The notes: generated by a model from the sequence alone, not told the origin. A stretch of DNA of 45,113 nucleotides from an uncultured beta proteobacterium (GCA_903912485.1 CAIWHR010000624.1:1-45113), one strand, 5' to 3'. Positions 25,138-34,109 are shown, counted from the first letter of the stretch. Made by a program: numbers and translations.

Positions 25138-25195
25138 TAAGATGTTTTCTTTTGCGCAAACCGCGATCGACCGCTCAAGGACATCAGGCCCGTTC

Positions 25196-25918
25196 ATGCA
25201 TCGAAATCAGATCAAGGCGTCCCCGGAACTGGAATCCGGGATCGGAAGCGAGTTGAGCGGGATCGTTTTCAAGACCAAGGAAAGCCAGGTCGCCGAATTT
25301 CTGCGCGAACGGATCCTGTCGGGACTGTTCCAGCGCGGGCAGAAGCTGCGCCAGGCGGAAATCGCCAAGATGTTCAACCTCTCGATCACGCCGGTCCGCG
25401 AGGCGCTGAAGCTGCTGGAGGCGGAAGGCTACGTGCTCGGGGCATCGCACCGCGGGGCGATCGTGGCCCCGGTGGAACTCAATCAGGTGGAGGAATTGTA
25501 CGAACTCCGCCTGGAGCTCGAGACGAGGCTGGCGCGCGAAGCGGTCAAGCGGATGACGCCGCAGGACGTCGAATCGCTGATCCGGATGAACGACGAAATG
25601 ACCGCGGCGCTGGCGGCGAACGACATGGTCGCGTACCGCAGGACCAATTTCCGCCTCCATTTCCGCTTCTACGAAATGGCCGACCAGTCGGCCACGCTGC
25701 ACTTCGTCCGCATCCTGTGGGCGAAGTACCCGTTCGAATTGCTGGCGGTGATACCGAACCGGCTGGCCGACGTCATCGCGGAACACAGGATCTTTCTCGA
25801 TGCGCTGAAAAGCGGCGACGGCAAGGCGGTGATCCGCGCCGTGCAGGCCCACATCGAGAGCGGGCACCGCAAGTTCAGGAAGCACTACGCCGCCGAGCTG
25901 GGGCAGGCCCGGAAATAG
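25196..25918 (+). CDS. GntR-family transcriptional regulator with FCD domain
   Basis: DNA-binding regulator of 240 residues: a winged helix-turn-helix at about 25-90 (LRQAEIAKMFNLSITPVREA) and an all-helical FCD effector domain at about 95-230 with the metal/ligand-site pattern around NFRLHFRFYEMA and AEHRIFLDAL. FCD regulators commonly sense organic acids and repress nearby catabolic operons. It is the last gene of the aldolase/amidohydrolase operon and is the best local candidate to bind the TGATGC-type sites at 13923, 22021, 22161 and 38037. The start is uncertain: ATG 25196 gives typical length, whereas ATG 25142, just after the amidohydrolase stop, would add 18 residues; neither has a clear ribosome site. 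Confidence 0.88.
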   Translation: MHRNQIKASPELESGIGSELSGIVFKTKESQVAEFLRERILSGLFQRGQKLRQAEIAKMFNLSITPVREALKLLEAEGYVLGASHRGAIVAPVELNQVEELYELRLELETRLAREAVKRMTPQDVESLIRMNDEMTAALAANDMVAYRRTNFRLHFRFYEMADQSATLHFVRILWAKYPFELLAVIPNRLADVIAEHRIFLDALKSGDGKAVIRAVQAHIESGHRKFRKHYAAELGQARK

Positions 25919-25933
25919 GGAGGCGCCGCCGTT

Positions 25934-27088
25934 TCAGACGGCGAGCTGGAGGACCTCGCGGCTGACCTCCGGCGTCACGTCGCCGCGCTCGCCCAGCCCG
26001 GTCATGCCGTGCTCCTCGAGCTTGGCCACCAGCGTGGCGATGCTGCTGCCGTCGATCCGGTAATCGCTCAGGCGGGTGCCGATCGTCATCTGCTCGAAAA
26101 ACGCGCGCGTTGCCGCGATCCCGCCGGTGATCCGCTCGTCCTCGCTGCCTCCGGTGATGTTCCAAACGCGCTCGGCGTACTGCAGCAGCTTCGCCCGCTT
26201 GCCCTCGCGGCACCGCGTCAGCATCGCCGGCAGCACGATCGCCAGCGTCTGCGCGTGATCGAGCCCGTGCAGCGCGGTGATCTCGTGGCCGATCATGTGC
26301 GTCGACCAGTCCTGCGGCACGCCGGCACCGATCAGGCCGTTGAGTGCCAGCGTCGCCGCCCACATCAGGTTCGCGCGCACGTCGTAGTCGAGCGGCTCCG
26401 CCAGCGCGCGGGGGCCGATCTCGACGAGGGTGACGAGCAGTCCTTCGGCAAAGCGGTCCTGGACTTTCGCATCGACCGGATAGGTCAGGTACTGCTCGAC
26501 GACGTGGACGAAGGCGTCGACCACGCCGTTGGCGATCTGCCGCGGCGGCAGCGAAAAAGTCGTGGTCGGGTCGAGTATCGAAAATGCCGGGTAGGTGACG
26601 GCGGAGTTGAACGCCAGCTTGTCGCCTTTCGCGCGATGGCTGATGACGCCGCCGCTGTTCATTTCCGATCCGGCAGCGGGCAGCGTCAGCACGCTGCCGA
26701 ACGGCATCGCGTCGCTGACGACCGCCTGCCGCGCGAGGATATCCCAGGGTTCGCCCTCGAACTTCAGCGCCGCCGCGATGAACTTCGTGCCGTCGATCAC
26801 CGAACCGCCGCCGACCGCGAGCAGGAAGTCGACGTCCTTCGCGCGCGCGAGCGCGACGGCCTGCATCAGCGTTTCATAGGCGGGATTCGGTTCGATGCCG
26901 CCGAACTCGGACACCTCGCGGCGGCCGAGCGCCGTCCTGACCTGCGCGAGGACCGTGTTGCTCAGGATGCTGCCGCCGCCGTAGGTGACAAGCACCCGCG
27001 CGGACTGCGGCACCTCGGCGTCCAGCGCGGCGATCTGCCCGGCACCGAAGATGATCCTGGTCGGATTCTGGTAGGTGAAGTTTTGCAC
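25934..27088 (-). CDS. yqhD: YqhD-type iron/zinc-dependent alcohol (aldehyde reductase) dehydrogenase
   Basis: NADPH-dependent aldehyde reductase of the YqhD branch of group III alcohol dehydrogenases, 384 residues, closely matching E. coli YqhD along its whole length. The dinucleotide motif is GGGSVIDGTKF (93-103), and the metal ligands align as Asp191, His195, His264 and His278 (E. coli 194, 198, 267, 281). E. coli YqhD reduces many toxic short aldehydes. GTG 27088 is preceded by AGGGGA. It lies 47 bases after the SDR gene and probably shares its transcript. In this catabolic setting it could detoxify or process an aldehyde released by the crotonase or the aldolase; that is inference. Confidence 0.93.
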   Translation of the reverse strand: MQNFTYQNPTRIIFGAGQIAALDAEVPQSARVLVTYGGGSILSNTVLAQVRTALGRREVSEFGGIEPNPAYETLMQAVALARAKDVDFLLAVGGGSVIDGTKFIAAALKFEGEPWDILARQAVVSDAMPFGSVLTLPAAGSEMNSGGVISHRAKGDKLAFNSAVTYPAFSILDPTTTFSLPPRQIANGVVDAFVHVVEQYLTYPVDAKVQDRFAEGLLVTLVEIGPRALAEPLDYDVRANLMWAATLALNGLIGAGVPQDWSTHMIGHEITALHGLDHAQTLAIVLPAMLTRCREGKRAKLLQYAERVWNITGGSEDERITGGIAATRAFFEQMTIGTRLSDYRIDGSSIATLVAKLEEHGMTGLGERGDVTPEVSREVLQLAV

Positions 27089-27135
27089 GTGGAGTTCCCC
27101 TGGGTCATCGATGCGGGCAGCCGTGCGGAGGGCGG

Positions 27136-27990
27136 CTACGACTCCGGAAAATCCGCCGACAGCGTGACTTCCTCCCATTCGTCGATCGAACGCTGCAGCA
27201 GGGCGAGCTTGGCACGGACCCGGTTGAGGCCGCTGCGGCCCAGGATCAGGTGCAGCGGCGGATCGGCCGATTCGGCGACCTTGATGATCGCCGCGGCGGC
27301 GCGCAGCGGATCGCCCGGCTGCCGGCCGGCGCTGGCGAGCACCTGCTCGCGCCGGGCGCCGAAGGTTTCGGCGTAGGCATTCATCGGCTCCGCCACCAGC
27401 CGCAGCGACCTCCCGGCCCAGTCGGTGCGAAACGGTCCGGGCTCGATCAGCGTGACCCGAATGCCGTGCGGTGCGACCTCCTTGGCCAGCGCCTGCGTCA
27501 TCCCCTCGAGCGCGAACTTGGTCGCATTGTAGTAGCCCGAGCCGGGATTGCCCAGCAGGCCGCCGATGGACGAAATGTTGATGACGTGACCGCTGCCGCG
27601 CGCGCGCATGCCCGGCAGCACGCGCCTCAACAGCGCAGCGAGGCCGAAGAAGTTGGTCTCGAACATCGCGCGCACTTCGCTGTCCTCGCCTTCCTCGATC
27701 GCGGCGAGATAGCCGTAGCCGGCGTTGTTGACCAGCACGTCGATGCCGCCGAACGCCGCCTCGGCCGCCGCCACCGCCCGTTCGCGCTCCTCCGGTCGTG
27801 TGACGTCGAGCGCAAGCGCCAGCGACGCGGCCGGATACGCGGCCACGATGTCGCGGACCTGCGCCGGATCGCGGGCGGTGACGACGCAGCGGCGGCCGGT
27901 CTGCAATACCCGCTCGGCGAGTGCGCGGCCGAGTCCCGTCGAGCATCCGGTGATGAACCAGACGGGTGACAGATTGTGGCTCGAAGGCAT
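27136..27990 (-). CDS. Short-chain dehydrogenase/reductase (classical SDR)
   Basis: NAD(P)-dependent oxidoreductase of 284 residues with a Rossmann fold: cofactor motif TGCSTGLG (about 14-21), NNAGYGY, catalytic Ser in NISSIGG and YYNATK (the YxxxK pair), followed by PGPFRTDW. The TGxSxGxG variant and the Arg after the second strand (TARD) suggest NADP(H) preference. GAGGAA lies seven bases before ATG 27990. It is grouped with yqhD downstream, and 197 bases separate it from the CoA-transferase gene, in which no further gene was found (27991-28187). Substrate unknown; an alcohol or hydroxy acid/ketone of the local pathway is plausible. Confidence 0.88.
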   Translation of the reverse strand: MPSSHNLSPVWFITGCSTGLGRALAERVLQTGRRCVVTARDPAQVRDIVAAYPAASLALALDVTRPEERERAVAAAEAAFGGIDVLVNNAGYGYLAAIEEGEDSEVRAMFETNFFGLAALLRRVLPGMRARGSGHVINISSIGGLLGNPGSGYYNATKFALEGMTQALAKEVAPHGIRVTLIEPGPFRTDWAGRSLRLVAEPMNAYAETFGARREQVLASAGRQPGDPLRAAAAIIKVAESADPPLHLILGRSGLNRVRAKLALLQRSIDEWEEVTLSADFPES

Positions 27991-28187
27991 CGCGGATTCC
28001 TCGCTTTCAGTGGTGGACGGTCCGGCCGGCGCCGGCGCGAGCGCCGGGCGCGACCTCGGCGTGAAGCTGCGCGACTGCTGCGTCGGGCGCGTCGCGCGTC
28101 GGAGGCTCGAGCGCGCCCGCAGTGTACGCCGCAGCGGTTCTGCGCATCGCGTCTTCCCCGGCGAGTCCGGCGAGGTTCACCGGCAGC

Positions 28188-29342
28188 CTATCGCGGCCGG
28201 CAGGCCAGCACCCCGGCGGCGACCAGCGCCGCGTAGGCCGCCGCGTCGCGCTGCAGCAGGTCGACGACGATCGCGCGGTTGTCGGCGCCCAGCGCCGGCG
28301 CCGCGCGGTCCACCTGCAGCGGCAGTCCGTCCATCGTCCACGGCAGGCCCTTGACCGGGAAGCCGTCGGGTCCGGTGACGATGGCGACGCCCGCGTCGGC
28401 CGGCCCGCCGGCGCCCTGCATGTGCGCGACGTCGCGCACGACCTCGGCGGCGGCGCCAGCCTCCCGCAACTGCGCGACCGCCGCGTCGGCGTCGCGGGCC
28501 TCGATCCACGCGGCGAGCGACGCCTCGTCGCAGCCGCTCGCTCCGATCCCGGATCGCTCGGGTGGCCGCGGCAACGGCCGCGCGACGGTGACCGCCACCC
28601 ATCGTCGGTCGGCGGCCCGGTAGACGCCCTGACAGAGCGCCGGTCCGCCGGTCCGCGGCCCGGACGCGTCGGCGTCGTGCGCGGCGGCGACGACGTGCTC
28701 GCCCAGCAGGTACGAAGCGATCTCGCGCTGCGACAGGTCGATGTGCGCCGGGCGGCCCGCCGCGCGCGCGTCGATTACTGCGGCGACGATCAGGCCGCTG
28801 GCGAACAGCGATGCGATCTGGTCCGGATAGTTCAGCGCCTGGCCGCTGATCTGCGGTGCGCCGCCGTCGTAGCCGACCAGCGACGCCATGCCGCTGGACG
28901 CTTCGAGCGTCGAGCCGAACGAGGCGCCGCCCGCTTCGGGTCCGGTCGTGCCCTGGCTGGAGATCGAGGCGAGAACGATGCGCGGATTGGCCCGCACCAG
29001 CGCGCCGAAGCCCAGGCCGAGGCGGTCGAGCGCGCCGACCCGGAAATTCTCCACGACCACGTCGCTGATGGCGACGAGGTCGAGCAGCAACCGCTGTCCG
29101 TCGGAGCTCTTGAGGTCGACGCACAGGCTGCGCTTGTTGCGGTTGGTGAACCGGTAATACGGGGACTCGTCCCACCAGCCCTCGGCGCTGCCGGTTCCCG
29201 CCCATCGGCGGAACGGATCGATGTAGTCGGGACCTTCCACCTTGATCACCTCGGCGCCCAGGTCGGCGAGGATCGCGGAGGTGCTGGCGCCGGCGGTGAT
29301 GATGCCGAGGTCGACGATGCGCAGGCCGTGCAGGGGCTTCAT
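28188..29342 (-). CDS. Family III CoA-transferase subunit carrying the catalytic Asp
   Basis: CaiB/BaiF-type CoA-transferase of 384 residues starting MKPLHGLRIVDLG, with ADLGAEVIKVE (CoA/ADP contact region) and the family segment NRNKRSLCVDL. The nucleophilic Asp that forms the aspartyl-CoA intermediate aligns with Asp174 (LNYPDQIASL). Its start overlaps the stop of the upstream CoA-transferase-like gene (ATGA at 29342-29339 on the minus strand), so the two are made together. The arrangement resembles heteromeric family III enzymes such as benzylsuccinate CoA-transferase (BbsEF), where only one subunit bears the Asp. It likely activates the acid imported by the TRAP system encoded upstream. 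The middle domain is shorter than usual. Confidence 0.88.
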   Translation of the reverse strand: MKPLHGLRIVDLGIITAGASTSAILADLGAEVIKVEGPDYIDPFRRWAGTGSAEGWWDESPYYRFTNRNKRSLCVDLKSSDGQRLLLDLVAISDVVVENFRVGALDRLGLGFGALVRANPRIVLASISSQGTTGPEAGGASFGSTLEASSGMASLVGYDGGAPQISGQALNYPDQIASLFASGLIVAAVIDARAAGRPAHIDLSQREIASYLLGEHVVAAAHDADASGPRTGGPALCQGVYRAADRRWVAVTVARPLPRPPERSGIGASGCDEASLAAWIEARDADAAVAQLREAGAAAEVVRDVAHMQGAGGPADAGVAIVTGPDGFPVKGLPWTMDGLPLQVDRAAPALGADNRAIVVDLLQRDAAAYAALVAAGVLACRPR

Positions 29343-30379
29343 GGCGGAGGCCGCTGTCGGGGCGACGGTGCCGAATGGCGCGGCGCCGCGTCGGGCGCCG
29401 AGGCGGTCCAGACGGCCGGGAGACGCGGGTGGCCGAAGGTCGGCGACCCGCGGGCGAGGTCGATGAAACCGCGCGCCAGCATCTGCGCGTCGTCGAGCAG
29501 TTCACCGACCGCGAGCACGGGCCCGATCGGCAGGCCCATGCCGGCGGCCCGCGCCACGATCGCGTCGCGCGTCTGCCCGCCGGCCCAGTCGGCGATCAGG
29601 CGGCAGAACGCATCGATGTTCTCGCGCCGCGCGTTTTGGGTGGCGAACCGCGGCTCGGTGAACCGGGCGTCGCCGGTGAGGACGGCGATCTTGCCGAGAT
29701 CCTTGTCCTGGAAGACGAAGGCGATGTAGCCGTCGCGGCAGCGGTACGTCCTCCACTCCTCGGCGCGTCCGACGCCCGTGTTGGGCAGGTCGAGATACGC
29801 CGCGAGGTAGTGCTTCCAGTTGAGCCAGAAGGCGACGTCGAGCACGCTGACCCGGCTGTGCGAAAACGGCTGCCCGGCCGCGCGCGCGTAGTGAGCGCAG
29901 ATGAAGGCGTTGAACGCCGCGATGCCGGCGGCGTAGGCGGCCTGGTGACCGGGCAGCGGCAACGGCGGCGCGTCCCGGTCGCCGTAGATGTCGAGCAGGC
30001 CGCTCGCGGCCAGGATCGTGAGTTCGCTGTGCGCGATCGCCGGCGATTCCTGCGAGGACACGACGAGCACCGTGCTCCCGCCCGACCACCCGGCGGCAAG
30101 CGCCGGGTCGTCGGTGAGCAGGCTGCCGGCCGCCGTCGGCACGGCCGGCGCGGTGGTCTTCGCGTCGTTCAGGAAGCGGTGCAGTGCGCTGCTGCCGTCG
30201 GGCAGCAGCGGCGGCCACGACGCCAACGGATCGACGCCTCCGGCGAGCACGCGGGTCACCTCGCCGCCCAGCGCCGCGACCATCCGGCCCGCGAACGCCA
30301 CCGCGACCGCCGTGATGCCGGCGCAATCCGGCCGGACGACTTCGACGACGCGAACACCCGCCAGCGGCCTGGGCGCCAT
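29339..30379 (-). CDS. Family III CoA-transferase-like subunit lacking the catalytic Asp
   Basis: A 346-residue CaiB/BaiF-fold protein with a degenerate N-terminus (MAPRPLAGVRVVEVVRPD, AALGGEVTRVLAG) and the conserved C-terminal part (TYRCRDGYIAF, IGPVLAVGELLDDAQMLARGF). At the position of the catalytic Asp it has His145 (LPGHQAAYA). It is therefore probably the non-catalytic partner of the next gene's product, with which it overlaps by four bases. The C-terminus is an Arg/Pro-rich tail. It starts 48 bases after the TAXI binding-protein gene. A stand-alone enzyme with an unusual nucleophile cannot be excluded, but His cannot form the same mixed anhydride intermediate. Confidence 0.82.
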   Translation of the reverse strand: MAPRPLAGVRVVEVVRPDCAGITAVAVAFAGRMVAALGGEVTRVLAGGVDPLASWPPLLPDGSSALHRFLNDAKTTAPAVPTAAGSLLTDDPALAAGWSGGSTVLVVSSQESPAIAHSELTILAASGLLDIYGDRDAPPLPLPGHQAAYAAGIAAFNAFICAHYARAAGQPFSHSRVSVLDVAFWLNWKHYLAAYLDLPNTGVGRAEEWRTYRCRDGYIAFVFQDKDLGKIAVLTGDARFTEPRFATQNARRENIDAFCRLIADWAGGQTRDAIVARAAGMGLPIGPVLAVGELLDDAQMLARGFIDLARGSPTFGHPRLPAVWTASAPDAAPRHSAPSPRQRPPP

Positions 30380-30427
30380 CGTGTCGTCAGGAAATCGGCG
30401 GCGCTGCGGGCGCCAAGGCAGCTGCGC

Positions 30428-31387
30428 TCATTTGATCAGGCCGCGCTCGCGCAGGTACCGGGCGACGCCTGGGTGCAGCGGAGGATCGACGTCGATTGCC
30501 GCGTTCTGCAGCGTGACCTGCTTGAAGGCGGGGTTGTCGGGCTGAGGACCCGACCAGTACGCCTTGGTGAGCGCGTACACGAGGTCTTCCTTGGCGTCGG
30601 CGCGGACGAACAGCACTTCGGGGTAGGCAAACGTCTTCACGTCGGCGGTCTGCCCCGGGTAGGTGTTCGCCGGGATGGTCACCCGCAGCATCGTGCCGCC
30701 GTAGGTCTGGTTGAGCCGGGCGAAGGCGTCGTCGGGGATCGACAGCAGATTCACCGGCGTCGCGGCGCCCAGCTGCAGCAGCGGGCTTCCGGGCATCGGC
30801 AGGCCGTTGCAGGTCGCGTCGACGATGCGGTCGCCCAGCGAGTCGAAGCTCTTGCTGGTGGCGATCTCGAAGATCTTGAAGTCGGTCACCTTCATGCCCA
30901 GCGCGGTGATCATCGACCGGTTGATCTGCTGCGTCGACGTCGACGGCACGTTGATGTTGAGCTTCCTGCCCTTGAGATCGGCGAAGCTCTTGATGCCCGA
31001 GTCGGCGCGCACCGCGCAATGGAACGTGGCGGTCGTCACCGGAAACATCCGCCGCAGCACCGAGAACGTCTTCTTGGAGTCGGGGATCGCGGCGAACTTT
31101 CCCTCGCCGCGATACGCCTCGCTGAGGTCGGCCAGCAGCGTGAGCCCCGAGTTCGTCTGGCCCTGCACCACCAGCATCAGGTTCTCGTTGTAGCCGCCGG
31201 TCGTCTGCGCGGACACCGTGATGCCGGTCTGGCGCGTGTTGAGCGTCTGCGCGATCGACGAGCCGACGATGTAGGGTCCGGAGCCGGTGCTGGACGTGGC
31301 GATCGACCAGCGCTCCTGGGCCGCCGCGGGCGGCGGACACGCGATGACGACGGCAGCGACAGCGGCAGCAAGCGCGAGATGCTTCAT
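30428..31387 (-). CDS. TAXI-family TRAP transporter solute-binding protein
   Basis: Periplasmic binding protein of the TAXI class of TRAP transporters, 319 residues, with a Sec signal peptide ending near AAAQ (residue 24). Family patterns include ATSSTGSGPYIVGSSIA (the residue set after the first strand), ADSGIKSFADLKGRKLNINVPSTSTQ and the C-terminal LHPGVARYLRERGLI. TAXI proteins deliver carboxylate-type solutes (for example glutamate or 2-oxoglutarate) to a fused permease, which is the gene just upstream, overlapping by ATGA (31387-31384). AAGGAGGA precedes the start. The cargo is unknown; placement between a crotonase and CoA-transferases argues for an acid that is then activated to a CoA ester. 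Confidence 0.92.
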   Translation of the reverse strand: MKHLALAAAVAAVVIACPPPAAAQERWSIATSSTGSGPYIVGSSIAQTLNTRQTGITVSAQTTGGYNENLMLVVQGQTNSGLTLLADLSEAYRGEGKFAAIPDSKKTFSVLRRMFPVTTATFHCAVRADSGIKSFADLKGRKLNINVPSTSTQQINRSMITALGMKVTDFKIFEIATSKSFDSLGDRIVDATCNGLPMPGSPLLQLGAATPVNLLSIPDDAFARLNQTYGGTMLRVTIPANTYPGQTADVKTFAYPEVLFVRADAKEDLVYALTKAYWSGPQPDNPAFKQVTLQNAAIDVDPPLHPGVARYLRERGLIK

Positions 31388-33324
31388 GTGCTCCTCCTTG
31401 GTGTTCGACGAGTCTGATGCGCGTGCGCACGGCCCGCCCGATGGCGCGCGGACGCAACCGCTCCGGCGACGAGAACCATGCCGATCGCGTCGGGAATCAG
31501 GCCGAAATAGATGAGGCAGACGGCACCGACGAGAACCGCGCCGCGCTCGATCCAGTTGAGCGGCCACCCGAGCCATCCCTGCAGGCCGGCCGCGATCGAC
31601 ACGGTGCCGACGGTGGCGAGGCTGAAGGCGACCGCAATTTCGACCCAGGTGCCCTGGAACAGCAGCGGCGGCGAGTAGACGAACATGAACGCGACGACGA
31701 ACCCCGGCACCGCGTAGAGAAACGCGGTGACCCCCGTCTTCCAGAAATCCGCTTCGGCGATGGCCGCGGCGACCACCGCCACCATGGCCACCGGCGGCGT
31801 CGAGCCGGACTTGATGGCGAAGTAGAAGAGGAAGAGATGCGCGGCCAGCAGAGGAATGCCGATCGCCGTCAGCGCCGGCGCGACGAACAGCGCCAGCAGC
31901 ACGTAGGCGACCGGCGTCGGCATGCCCATGCCCAGGATCGTCGCGGCGACGAGCGCGAGGATCAGCGTCATCATCGGGCTGCCGAAGGTCGCGAGCAGGA
32001 TGATCTCGGTGAGCCGCGGGCCGAGGCCGGTGGTGACGATCGCCTGCTGGATGAAGCCGATCGCGGCGACCATCGCCGTCACCCCGGCCGCGCTCCTGGC
32101 GCCGGCGTCGAAGATCGCGAAGAAGCGCGCGAGCGTCAGCCGGGTGCAGGCACGGAACATCGCCACGACGACCGAGACCATGATCGCGACCATGCCGGCA
32201 TACGACGCCGACAGCCCTTCGCCCATGAGCAGGTAGAACAGCACCGCCGGTGCGATGAGCAGGTGCCAGCCGTCCTTCCACACCTGCTTCGCGTTGGGGA
32301 TCTCGGACGGGTCGAGGCCTTTCAGCCCCATGCGGACCGCCTCGATGTGCACGACGGTGAACAGCGACACGTAGTAGAGGATGGCCGGCAGCAGCGCGGC
32401 GAGGGCGATGGTCGCATAGGGAATCCCCGTCATCTCGGCCATGATGAACGCGCCGGCGCCCATCACCGGCGGCATGAACTGCGAGCCTTCGGACGCCGTC
32501 GTCTCGATCGCGGCGGCCTTGTACGCCGGCATTCCGGCCCGCTTCATCAGCGGGATGGTGAACGTGCCGACGGTGGCGACGCTGCCGATCGAGGATCCGA
32601 CCATCGTGCCCAGCCCCGCGCTGGCGATGACGGCCGACTTGGCCGGCCCGCCGACGCGGCTGCCGAAGAGGCCGTTGCACACGTTCATGATGAAGGTGGC
32701 GGTCTTGGTCTCCGCCATCGACGCGCCGAGCAGCATGAACATGAACAGGTAGCTCGCCGCGACCTCGAGGCCGAAGCCGAGGATGCCTTCCGACGTGTAC
32801 GCGGTGAGATAGATGAACCGGGGCAGGTCCATGCCGGGGTGGCCGAGAATGCCGGGCAGGCGGTTGCCGAACAGGATGTACGCGATGCCGGCGACGCTGA
32901 GGAAAAAGAAGCTCACGCTTTCGCGCCGGGCGGCTTCCAGCACGACCGCGACCAGAATGCCGCCGAACACGAGGTCCCCGGTGGTGAGAAAGGCGGCGCC
33001 CCAGGACGCCAGCAGGCGCTCGAGGTCGATCACGATGTGGCCGACGGCGGCGATGGTTCCCGCGACGCAGAGCCAGTTCACGATCCGGCGCCACAGCGGC
33101 CCGGGCGTGCGCGTGCCTTCGTCGCGCAGGAAATACAGCGTGAACGACGCCGCCAGGAAGATCGCCAGGTGAACGAGCGTGGTCCGGTAGGGGCCGAACA
33201 GCGTCGCGTAGATCATGTACGCGGAAAAGACCACCGCGACCGCGGTCAGCCCGACCTGGAAGCGGCCCTTGCGACCCGCGCCGGCGGCGACGTCGCTGAA
33301 TTCCGCCAAGCCGTCGACGGTCAT
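31384..33324 (-). CDS. TRAP transporter fused permease (4TM/12TM, TAXI-associated)
   Basis: A 646-residue inner-membrane protein in which the small (DctQ-like, about residues 25-150) and large (DctM-like, about 150-610) TRAP permease parts are fused, as is usual for TAXI systems. Hallmarks are FGSRVGGPAKSAVIASAGLGT, which I give in parts as FGSRVGGPAKSAV and ASAGLGTMVGSSIGSVAT, plus EGSQFMPPVMGAGAFIMAE and MGMPTPVAYVLLA. Transport is driven by an ion gradient, not ATP. Start and stop both overlap neighbours (ATGA at 33324-33321 with the crotonase, and at 31387-31384 with the binding protein), so import and enzyme are produced in fixed ratio. The basic C-terminal tail is typical. Confidence 0.92.
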   Translation of the reverse strand: MTVDGLAEFSDVAAGAGRKGRFQVGLTAVAVVFSAYMIYATLFGPYRTTLVHLAIFLAASFTLYFLRDEGTRTPGPLWRRIVNWLCVAGTIAAVGHIVIDLERLLASWGAAFLTTGDLVFGGILVAVVLEAARRESVSFFFLSVAGIAYILFGNRLPGILGHPGMDLPRFIYLTAYTSEGILGFGLEVAASYLFMFMLLGASMAETKTATFIMNVCNGLFGSRVGGPAKSAVIASAGLGTMVGSSIGSVATVGTFTIPLMKRAGMPAYKAAAIETTASEGSQFMPPVMGAGAFIMAEMTGIPYATIALAALLPAILYYVSLFTVVHIEAVRMGLKGLDPSEIPNAKQVWKDGWHLLIAPAVLFYLLMGEGLSASYAGMVAIMVSVVVAMFRACTRLTLARFFAIFDAGARSAAGVTAMVAAIGFIQQAIVTTGLGPRLTEIILLATFGSPMMTLILALVAATILGMGMPTPVAYVLLALFVAPALTAIGIPLLAAHLFLFYFAIKSGSTPPVAMVAVVAAAIAEADFWKTGVTAFLYAVPGFVVAFMFVYSPPLLFQGTWVEIAVAFSLATVGTVSIAAGLQGWLGWPLNWIERGAVLVGAVCLIYFGLIPDAIGMVLVAGAVASARHRAGRAHAHQTRRTPRRST

Positions 33325-34109
33325 GATCCGGTCCGTCCCTGTCCGGGATTGCGCTGCCCGGCGTGGAATCGCTCCATGCCGCCGCGCTGCGCGTCGGTCG
33401 TGTCGCGGATCAGCGCGTTGGTCGATTCGCCGAAGTCGAACGCCTGCCGCCAGTCGGTGACGACGGCCGGAACGGTGTCGAGAGCCCCCTTGCAGGCGGC
33501 GAGCGCGGTGGCGTCGAACTGCGCGACGTGGCGCGCCAGCGTGTCGGCGGCGGCCATGAGTTCAGCCGCAGGAACGCATTGGTTGACGAGCCCCCAAGCC
33601 TCGGCGGTGCGCGCGTCGATGCGCTTGCCGGTCAGGATCATCCACCCGGCGCGCTTGCGGCCGAGGCAGAGCTGGGTGGAGGGGCCGGCGAGACCGGGAT
33701 ACGTGGCGAAGCCGATCTCCGGCATGCCGAGTTCCGCGGTGTCCGCGGCGATCGCGAGGTCGCAGACGTTGATCAGCGTGACGCCGCCGCCCAGCGCGTA
33801 GCCGTTGACGGCAGCGATCATGATCGCCGGATGCCGGCGCATCGCCACGTTGACGTCGCGCCACTCCTGGTTGGCGGTCGTGATCCCCTGTTCGCGGTCG
33901 GTCACGCTCTCCTTGAGATCCATGCCCGCGCAGTAGCTCGCGCCGGTGCCGGTGATCACGATCGCCTTGGGGCCGCCCTGCAGCGCCGTCAGCGCCTGCA
34001 TCATCTCCGTCCGCGCCTGCCGATTCATCGCATTGCGCTTTTCGGGCCGGTTGATCGTCAGCAGCGCGTAGTCCTGCCGGTCCTCGACCACGATCACCGG
34101 CGCCGTCAT
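33321..34109 (-). CDS. Crotonase-fold enoyl-CoA hydratase/isomerase/lyase family protein with one catalytic Glu
   Basis: CoA-ester enzyme of the crotonase superfamily, 262 residues. The oxyanion-hole segments are SYCAGMDLKE (58-67) and NGYALGGGVTL (102-112). Of the two Glu of rat enoyl-CoA hydratase (144 and 164), the first is replaced by Thr111 while the second is kept as Glu131 (MPEIGFA). The same single-Glu pattern occurs in hydroxycinnamoyl-CoA hydratase-lyases, and the C-terminal TTDAQRGGMERFHAGQ resembles their DTEGGREQGMKQF stretch. A hydratase-lyase giving an aldehyde would fit yqhD and the SDR in the same block, but isomerase or hydrolase activity is possible. It opens the TRAP/CoA-transferase operon and overlaps a small leader ORF upstream (ATGA). 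Confidence 0.85.
   Translation of the reverse strand: MTAPVIVVEDRQDYALLTINRPEKRNAMNRQARTEMMQALTALQGGPKAIVITGTGASYCAGMDLKESVTDREQGITTANQEWRDVNVAMRRHPAIMIAAVNGYALGGGVTLINVCDLAIAADTAELGMPEIGFATYPGLAGPSTQLCLGRKRAGWMILTGKRIDARTAEAWGLVNQCVPAAELMAAADTLARHVAQFDATALAACKGALDTVPAVVTDWRQAFDFGESTNALIRDTTDAQRGGMERFHAGQRNPGQGRTGS

Noticed and set aside
25133-25150. ATAAGATGT near the GntR gene (and at about 37289) as further copies of the TGATGC-type operator
   Set aside because: Only nine bases are shared, the core TGATGC is absent, and neither copy shows the flanking dyad; kept out of the proposed site list.
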